The translations under genes were made by a program, and so were the position numbers. From Cotesia glomerata (lineage: Eukaryota; Arthropoda; Insecta; Hymenoptera; Braconidae), in assembly GCF_020080835.1 (NCBI RefSeq), contig NC_058159.1, forward strand, positions 744,001-808,000: 64,000 nt of DNA. The letters are read 5' to 3'. The notes below the pieces were generated by a model, which worked only from the letters and a program-made list of their open reading frames with translations, did not search any database and was not told the origin of the DNA. The stretch's first letter is position 1. Every line of letters begins with the position of its first letter. Of the stretch, positions 57,094-64,000 are shown in pieces.

Positions 57094-58456
57094 CCCGTGT
57101 AAAAATGATATGATATCATTATGAAGCTCATAATGAATATCATAATGAATCTCATATTTTGGCACTAATATGAGATTCATATAAGAGCCATATCAATACT
57201 TTAGAAATCCGTAATAAGTAAAATACCTGTGAGAACGAATCTTTTTCAAGTAGATTAGTAAAATTTTCATTTTTTCTGTTAATCAGAGGAAATGTATAAC
57301 AATTGAGAAAACAGTATTTTTATCATGCACTATACTATTGAACTACTTATCTTTCCTCCGTGACTTTCTTAACTTGGAAGAATATTTAGAAAAACATTGA
57401 CTATCTTGGTTTAAAAAAAATTTTTTCGTCTCAAGATAATTATTTTTTATTTTGAAAACAATTTATATCGTCCTAAAAATTTCTTTAATTCAATTATTTT
57501 GCATTATTTCCTGCATATACACTGATAGAAGGATTTCTTAGTATTTAAAAAGATTTCTTTGTATTTAAGAAATCATTTCTTGAACATCATTTCTTAATAT
57601 TTAAAAAATATTTCTTAAATACAAAGAAATATTTCTTAAATATTAAGAAATATAAATACTAAGAAATATTAATACTAAGAAATATTTCTTAAATACAAAG
57701 AAATATTTCTTAAATATTAAGAAATATAAATACTAAGAAATATTTCTTAAATACAAAGAAATATTTCTTAAATACTAAGAAATATTTTTTAAATGCTAAG
57801 AAATTATGTTTAAGAAATGATTTCTTAAATACAAAGAAATCTTCTTAAATGCTAAGAAATCCTTCTATCAGTGTAGTTATGACTCAATAACTTTATATCA
57901 CGATTTAAAAAGGCTAACAATATGATTATGATTTTATGCAGATATGACCATCATTAAATTTTGAATTCAATTCAATATCATTATGATTTCATAACGAAAT
58001 TATGTTAATATCATCATGGAGATACTATCCTAACGAATTTTCAACAGTAACAAAAAATTTTTTTCTTGAATTATGAATAAAAGGCAACAATATCATTACA
58101 ATATCATAATGAATTTGAAAAATTTCAGCCTGATTCCATCATGAGTTTACGCAGATACTATTATGACTTCAGTGTGAAATTATGTGTTTGTCACTATGGA
58201 TTGGTCACGAATTCCCATGCGATCCATGTAGACCAAATTTTATAATAAAACATAATCAAATTACTAGAAATTTTCTTTCTCCAACAAGAAAAATAAAAAT
58301 TTTAAAAAAATTCGTTTCCATAAGTATTTTACTTATTACAGGTTTCAAATGTATTGATATGGCTTTTATATGAATCTCATATTAGTGTCAAAATATGAGA
58401 TTCATTATGATATTCATCATGAGCGTCATAATGATATCATATCATTTTTACACGGG
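57094..58456. mobile_element. Element N inside M
   Basis: Inverted ends CCCGTGTAAAAATGATATGA at both borders, continuing ~100 bp inward (ATGAATCTCATATTTTGGCA/TGTCAAAATATGAGATTCAT). AA flanks both sides. The end CCCGTG resembles that of element O (CCCGTGCAAAA), suggesting related transposases. The interior carries the L MITE at 57520-57873 and AT-rich unique DNA; a 63-codon frame (58182-58373) is a chance frame. Confidence 0.8.
57520..57873. mobile_element. MITE family L, complete copy inside N
   Basis: Ends CACTGATAGAAGGATTTCTT and AAGAAATCCTTCTATCAGTG with TA on both sides (57518-57519, 57874-57875). The interior is more than ten AAGAAATATTTCTTAAATAC words, with a central tandem pair of ~80 bp. 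Youngest member of the nest. Confidence 0.9.
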
Positions 58457-58880
58457 AAGGTGTATAAACATATAAAAGTTAAATGTGCTTAATTACAATA
58501 CATAATTCATGTTTCATAACATAACATAAATTTTTATTAATTATAATATAGTCAATTATATTTTCACAGTAATATCTTTAGATAAATAATATTAAGATTT
58601 TTCAACGAGACATCCTAACCTATCCTATTTGTTTACTCCCGACTTTTATGTTGTCTTTATGACAGACAACATCTTTTACATACTAAGAAAAATTTATTAG
58701 TATCTAATAAAATTGTATCAGTATTTAATGAAACTTATATTAGTATTTAAGAAAATTTTTATTAGTATTTAATAAAATTTTATTAATATTTAATAAATTT
58801 TTATTTGGGATCAGCCAAATAAACGTTTTATTAAATAGTAATAAAATTTCATTACTATTAAATAAAATTGTCTCTCAGTG

Positions 58881-59905
58881 ACCTATAGGTGTTAAGACGA
58901 ATTATTTTTTTTTTATTTGATTAATACAATTGTAATTCCTCAATAAGATTTGACGGTAATAATAAAAGACAACTTTAAATAAATTTTAAAATAAAGTTTC
59001 AAGTGTATTCTATTTTACCCTGCAATGAATTGGAAACTAATTTAAAACAGTACTTTACAACTTCTTAAAATACCTTAAAAGTACAAGTGCGATCAAATCA
59101 TACACTTGTAGACTTTATAACCCATAACTCAGCGATTTCTCTTTCGTTAAATGGAAACTTAAGCAACAAAAACTAAAGTTAAATTAGTTTGATGCTTCTG
59201 TCAATATGATTATAGAATTTTTATACAAGTATTATATGTTTTAAATATCACAAAAAAAGCATCGCGAAATAAAATTGTTTATAAGAAAATTTTTTTTTGT
59301 TGAGCTAAAACAGAAAAAAAAAACATACACAGTCATTTCTTATACAAGCTATTCTAAGAGTTTGTTTAACCTCGGTTTTTCAACTGTCGTCCAGAAAGTA
59401 GCTCGCTTTCATTGCGGAAAACCATTTTCTCTCTTACCACCCACTCATCTCTCCCGGCAAAAGTTGATTCAAGTGAATGCCGTTGGGCAGTAAAACGCGT
59501 TGCCATATCTCGGTTGAATTTAAATCTCATACCTGATTCATGTTGTGTTAGTTTATTTTTTTATTATAATATTCAGTTTCTTTATTTTTTATTTATTTAT
59601 TTATGTATATTCAACTGTGAAAAATCTCATAAATATTTATGAGGGGTATATATTTATAAATTTAAATCGATCAATACTTACTTCTCTTGGCGGGGTGACA
59701 CTTGAAATTATTTTTTATGGAATAACTCAAGTGTCGCAAATCAAATTAAAATTTTTAATCAATTGTTGAAACAATTTGTGATGGAAAAAGTATTTTTAAA
59801 ATTATTTTTTTCCAAATTTTCAGAAAAATTTTTAGTAGTACTACACATGCACTTAATTTGCTATGGAGTTGAATTTTTTATATTCAATAGTATTTGTCGT
59901 TACAG
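58881..59905 (+). other. Interval upstream of candidate exon; ambiguous frames
   Basis: 59390-59520 is less AT-rich. Two plus-strand frames overlap there in different phases (one reading VARFHCGKPFSLLPPTHLSR). Part may be exonic but the phase cannot be decided. 59545-59640 is low-complexity T/A. Confidence 0.25.
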
Positions 59906-59993
59906 GTCTATTGGGAAAGTAATTAATCACTCACCGGTTCCGCTTGCTCCTGTCGATATTATTCCTTGGTTACAGTTTTTGAAATTGGCCGAG
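59906..59993 (+). CDS. Candidate internal exon, protein family unknown
   Basis: 88 bp between TTTGTCGTTACAG (acceptor, AG at 59904-59905) and GAG|GTAAAT (donor). Only one of three frames is open: after one leading base it reads SIGKVINHSPVPLAPVDIIP then WLQFLKLAE, 29 residues, leaving a phase-0 donor. It is much less AT-rich than both flanks, where stops accumulate. The proline-rich stretch followed by DIIPWLQFL faintly recalls the F-G loop of microsomal cytochrome P450s, but one exon is not enough to assign it and no partner exon was found. It could be a pseudo-exon. Confidence 0.35.
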
Positions 59994-61430
59994 GTAAATT
60001 TTAAACTAGTCGAAAAAAATTTTTTATAAATTGGGGTTTTGGATGTATTAATATTTCTTGAAAGTTACTCACGGGTATTTTGATGTTAGAAATAATGACG
60101 ATAATCAATGAAAATTAATTTAGCAGATATTTGATAGTTTTAAGGATTTTTTTAACAAAAAAATTATGGCAACAAAAAGTAGAAAAAAAATTGACACGTA
60201 AAAATTTTACAAAATGTTATATTTTAAAAATAATTTTTTGGAAAAAATCTATTTGTTAGAAAAAATTTAAAAATGGTTAAGTGACTGCTAACTTTAATGT
60301 AATTTAAATAGCCATTTAATAATTTGTAGAATTTTTGGGAATAATCACATTAAAGTTAGTCGTTATTTGATCAATTTTAAAAAATACAAAATTATTTTTA
60401 GAAAATTGCATTTTTAATTTTTTAAAATTTCTAAAAGTCAATTTTTTTATGAAAATTAAGTTAGCCGACATAAAAAAATTTTTGATTTTTTTATTAATTA
60501 AATAATAGAAATAAAATACTATTTTTTTTAAATTTCACGTATAATTTTTTTAATTTTCTACATGTGAAAATTTTTATTGATCTATTTTTTTCACAAGTGT
60601 TTTGGCTGCGACATTAATTAGATTGGAGAGCGGATTCGTTAGATTGGACAAGCCAACAGTCAGTGAGTAATTTTAAGAATCATCAACATTAAAATGTATA
60701 CCATTACAATTATTAAGGTAGTTTAGGCTCCAAATGATTTCAACTTGACCCCATATTTTTTTATATTCATTCGAAAGATTATGATTTAATACATCTATAG
60801 AAAAATAAGATTTTTTTACCACACCGTTTAAGAGATATAATTAATTAAAGTTTTGCAAAAATACACGGTCTCTTATGAGTGTCCTTGTTAAATAACTCCG
60901 GAAATGGAGGATTTATAAAAAAATCAGCCAACTTGACCCAATAAAAAAAACTTTCCAATAGATAGAACAATGTTTCATACATATTCTATCAAAATTTGAT
61001 AACGATTTACCACATAGTTTTAATTTAATTAATTTTTTAATATCAAAAATTGGTTTCTATCTTTGTTGTTTGTCGGAGACATTACTCCCCCATCTTTATT
61101 AGGGAAAAAATGGCGACTTCTCGGTGCGCGGCAAATTTGAAATTAAAATATAGTCATAAAGTTTTTTTTGCATTAAAATAAATTGTTATTAAACATACAT
61201 TAAAAGTTCACTTAAATTATAGCAGATTTAATATATTGAAGTGATATTTGCAAATTTAAACAATAAATGAACACCGTGAGCAACTGTTTTAAGTACCAAT
61301 CTTACATAACCTATAACAGTTGTTATTGTTTTGTGACAGCCCAGTACTTGTCAGTTGATATTTTACTAGTTATAATATTATAATTATTTGACCATAATTA
61401 TGAATTGAATTTAATCAATTAAATTATGAT
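59994..61430. other. AT-rich interval with a possible unclassified repeat
   Basis: 60720-61140 holds two CAACTTGACCC phrases (60741, 60929) in a stretch of more even composition (GTCGGAGACATTACTCCCCC; GGCGACTTCTCGGTGCGCGG). It may be a repeat or regulatory DNA; there is no second copy in the window and no exon could be defined. Confidence 0.3.
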
Positions 61431-61448
61431 TAGAAATAATTTTATATT

Positions 61449-62715
61449 ATTATATTATTATTATTATGCTTTACTTCCCTAGTAGAAATGAAATCAAGTT
61501 TTTAGCCAGTAACTGGCCAGTTTTACTAGACTTAAACCAGTAACTGGCCAGTGTAATATCCAGTTTCTGTCTAGTAACTGGCCAGTTTTACTAGAGATCT
61601 AACAAAACATTATGGCGGCTTTAGTGAAACTGTCAGTTTCGAATTCTGAGGTTATTAGGCGTTATTAAAATTGTCAAATAAATTCAAAATAATGTTTAAT
61701 AAACGATATGATATAAAAAAGTTTCATTTATGTGTACATTATAAAATAGATAACATCATTAGTCTGATAGACTAATAATAAATCTAACAATAGAATAAGA
61801 AAATAATTATTTTGAATTGGAGATTTGTTTTAATGCCCACAGTCGCAATTTATATATTGTGTCATTTTTTTCACTGTATCCATTTTGAAATATATACTGG
61901 AAATTATTTACACGTTAATAAACACTAATTTTGATTGATTTATACTGTTTTTAATAATAATAATTACAATAATGATGCGTACAGGTTAACAAAAAATAAA
62001 CAAACATACACACACTAGTAAAGATACACTGTCGGTGTAACTAATGTTTATGACTTAGTTGTAGGTGGCGCGATTTCAAGTTTTACTCGATATCACTGGC
62101 CAGTTACTGGTTTATATCCAGTGAAAACTCGATTATTTCTACTAGGGTTGTACACCTCTCGGTTTTTACAAGGCTGATTCCTCTTTTTCTCCTAGCTCTA
62201 CGCTTTTTCTATTTTTCATATTGGACCTCAGCAAGTCCCACCCGACACTTCATTTCTACTTTTAATTTTTGCGGCTGTGGACCGACTTGTGCTTTCTGTA
62301 CCGTATCCACCCTAAACCTCACCTTCTCAAGCTGTTGGAACAGAATCATGGGGAACCACAGAGAAAACCCATGATAGTACAGTCGAAGCTGGGCTAAGTA
62401 CAGTGATTGATAAGAAACTCTTCTTTATCGACCACTGGAACATTAGGCCCCTCTCCTAGTATGCAGAGATCCCTCGCGCTAGCCAACGCTGACTAAAGTG
62501 GTCACCCATTCAAGTTGTTGCTTAAAATGTGTGATCGCCCAAGTCAGACGTGTGCCGCCCGGCTATCTCTGCCACTTCCAGAGGCTGGCAATGTAACGTA
62601 ACGCACATATTTTTAATTATAATCACTGAAAAATATTGGTGCGTGCTGGGATCGAACCCGGGTCCCACTCTTTCGAAAAGCGAGCACCGAGCCGACCAGG
62701 CCATTGCCAGCCTAC
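61449..62715 (-). mobile_element. tRNA-derived SINE family I, copy I3, split by element J2
   Basis: An 18-bp duplication TAGAAATAATTTTATATT (61431-61448, 62716-62733) brackets the whole. Without J2 the SINE is about 594 bp on the minus strand, with head CTGGCAATGGCCTGGTCGGC, B box GGTTCGATCCC (62658-62648) and a (TAA)n tail (61449-61470 as (TTA)n on the plus strand). The body is very close to I2. J2 lies near the tail. Frames at 62522-62812 and neighbours are SINE sequence. Confidence 0.9.
61477..62147. mobile_element. Element J, copy J2, inside SINE I3
   Basis: 671 bp, ends CCCTAGTAGAAATGAAATC and ATTATTTCTACTAGGG (complement), TT duplicated at 61475-61476 and 62148-62149. It shares with J1 the CCAGTAACTGGCCAGT words and a TGACAGTTTCACT/AGTGAAACTGTCA stretch. 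The central ~250 bp differ in length from J1. Confidence 0.85.
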
Positions 62716-62733
62716 TAGAAATAATTTTATATT

Positions 62734-63171
62734 TTATACTATTTTTCGAGTGATCTCTTGCAAAAAAGAAAAAAAAATATCTATTAATATGACTTCGGAA
62801 TGCGACGATCAAACTACCTTAAAACCAAAATGATAGTGAAGGTAGGAATAAGAGCATAAATATGATTAGTATCAACTTTAAATTGAACGTAAGGTGCTAA
62901 ATCAGAATACTAAAATAACTACTCTACCGATCAAGTCCTCTTCCTGATATATATATAGAGATCTTATCATGAGTAACGAATAATTTCTCACGCTATAACG
63001 CTCTAATTTTTAATGAGCCTTTGAACAGCAAATTGATGTCGCAAATACTAAATAAAAACTCGAAGTTATCTAACTTGAAATAATAATAATATCAATATAT
63101 GACATAAGATATTAAAAAATGTGCAAGTGCAAGTTTAAATACACTTTTCTTGGCACTCTCTTTTATTTCAG
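62734..63171. other. AT-rich interval before candidate exon
   Basis: No repeats recognised. The last 25 bases (CTTTTCTTGGCACTCTCTTTT then ATTTCAG) form a strong polypyrimidine tract and acceptor. Confidence 0.35.
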
Positions 63172-63290
63172 AGCGTGTATTATATACACAAACTATTCCA
63201 CGATAACTCTGACGGCTACTATACCTTAAACACGAATCTTTACCAGCATGACCTAATTCTCATTTGCAAGTTAAGATGGTTCTATTCTAA
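63172..63290 (+). CDS. Candidate exon with strong acceptor, product unknown
   Basis: It follows the acceptor TCTCTTTTATTTCAG. Of three frames, one stays open for 40 codons: SVYYIHKLFHDNSDGYYTLN, then TNLYQHDLILICKLRWFYS, to TGA at 63292; the other two hit stops within 12 and 19 codons. A possible donor AA|GTGAGA lies at 63290/63291, just before the stop. It is rich in Tyr, Asn and His and more balanced than local chance frames. It may belong to the same plus-strand gene as 59906-59993, but phase compatibility cannot be tested with unknown intervening exons. No family recognised. Confidence 0.3.
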
Positions 63291-63632
63291 GTGAGAGAAA
63301 ATCTCGGCGTACAAACATCCAATGCTAGAGAGAATTCAGCGTCCACTGGGTTTACCGTCACGACATCTTTTTTGTTTAATGCGATATTCTTTCATGTAGT
63401 TTTACCTTTGTTTTGTTTTTCTTTTTTCAAATCTAATATATTTCACCAGAAAATTAAAATATCAAATTTATTGCAGATCTGAAACAATGATATCAGATTC
63501 CGTAATAATCCTATAATATGAATCTCTGAAAGCGGTGATGAAACACGATAGCGCTCACCTGTATCTCGATTTCGTTAGAGTAGATATTAAATTTTTTAGT
63601 GATTTTACAATTTTTGGTTTTCAAGTCGTACA
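63291..63632. other. Interval without a supported gene
   Basis: 63300-63360 is less AT-rich and open (ENLGVQTSNARENSASTGFT) in a frame that runs on into T-rich sequence. CACCTGTATCTCGATTTCGTTAG at 63557 is unique. Nothing firm. Confidence 0.25.
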
Positions 63633-64000
63633 TTAAGAAGATCCAAGTACCTTCCTAGTGTAAAGAATGTCTATAAAAAAATAATACGTAGAAATACTTT
63701 TGTTATGCATCTTAAAATTAATTTTTAAATTAATTAATAACATTTTTGAGGGAATTTCCAAAAAATTTACTCATTAAATAATTATTAACATTTAATTGAC
63801 TAATACAAAATATAGCACTCTGAATTACTGGTGTACTCTTGACAACACCGCAAGAGTTCTCTAACCTTTAAATTTATACTAAGATTTTCTGGCATTTAAA
63901 AAACCGCGGTTACTTATGCGCCGGGTAACTGCGCAAGCGGTGTTGCCAAGTCAAATACAAGACTTTAAAGAACGCAAGTTCCGAGTGATTTTTCATAAAA
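63633..64000. mobile_element. TTAA-flanked MITE family C, copy C4, cut by window end
   Basis: TTAA at 63633-63636, then GAAGATCCAAGTACCTTCCT, matching the left end and following ~360 bp of C1/C2 in the same orientation, up to the TTTTCATAAAA stretch where the window ends. Confidence 0.88.

Larger units (their letters stand above)
56816..58880. mobile_element. Element M, outer member of a triple nest
   Basis: Inverted ends CACTGAGAGACAATTTTATT (56816 on) and AATAAAATTGTCTCTCAGTG (to 58880), with arms of TTTATTAGTATTTAATAAAA words on both sides (56816-56957 and 58680-58880). It contains element N (57094-58456). Target duplication is not clear (TA left, AC right), so one border may have changed. 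Confidence 0.75.

Noticed and set aside
59906..59993. Assignment of the candidate exon to a cytochrome P450
   Set aside because: Only a vague DIIPWLQFL resemblance to the F-G loop. No heme-binding, ExxR or PERF motif occurs anywhere nearby, so the family name is not justified.
1..64000. Integrated viral (for example bracovirus-type) segment
   Set aside because: The AT-rich, gene-poor look could suggest it in a wasp genome, but I see no virion or virulence-type gene, no segment-border direct repeats, and the content is fully explained by transposable elements.

Overview
This is AT-rich eukaryotic nuclear DNA, roughly three-quarters A+T. Spliced-gene signals, TA-target MITEs, Helitrons, tRNA-derived SINEs and long (TA)n and (GT)n microsatellites all point to an insect. 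A hymenopteran such as a parasitoid wasp would fit, but that is inference from the look of the sequence and no gene fixes the taxon. No bacterial, organellar or recognisable viral gene organisation is present. The longest uninterrupted reading frame is 135 codons and nothing in the window encodes a recognisable transposase, so every mobile element here is non-autonomous.

The layout is a gene-poor intergenic or intronic region packed with nested repeats. 0-1 kb holds two transposon ends. 4.1-5.6 kb is a tandem pair of TTAA-flanked MITEs (family C). 6.6-7.5 kb is the first of five copies of a Helitron family (D) with a variable number of 200-bp palindromic units. 8.6-9.9 kb is element K, built from a GC-rich word in both orientations. 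9.94-10.51 kb is a short Helitron (E) with both ends intact. 12.5 kb on the minus strand carries the best coding candidate, a signal-peptide first exon with a GT donor. 16-22 kb has palindromic MITEs and a 1.4-kb inverted-repeat element (Q). 23.7-32 kb has element O, a segmental duplication of its right half and flank, and a SINE inside the duplicate that is itself split by element J. 34.6-35.4 kb is a GC-rich palindrome made of smaller palindromes. 39.5-46.3 kb holds elements A, S and D. 47.3-55.3 kb holds four copies of element G, one of which contains MITE H, which contains Helitron D. 55.6-56.1 and 61.4-62.7 kb are two more SINE copies. 56.8-58.9 kb is a triple nest (M, N, L). The window ends inside a fourth copy of C.

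Coding content is thin and provisional. Three short stretches have splice-site context (12509-12578 minus, 59906-59993 plus, 63172-63290 plus). Several other short open frames stand out only because their composition is less AT-rich than the surroundings. I could not assign any of them to a protein family with confidence.

Two patterns stand out. First, most TA-flanked families here are each built from their own short, largely self-complementary word repeated on both strands. Second, exact target-site duplications and nesting allow a relative insertion order to be read directly from the sequence.
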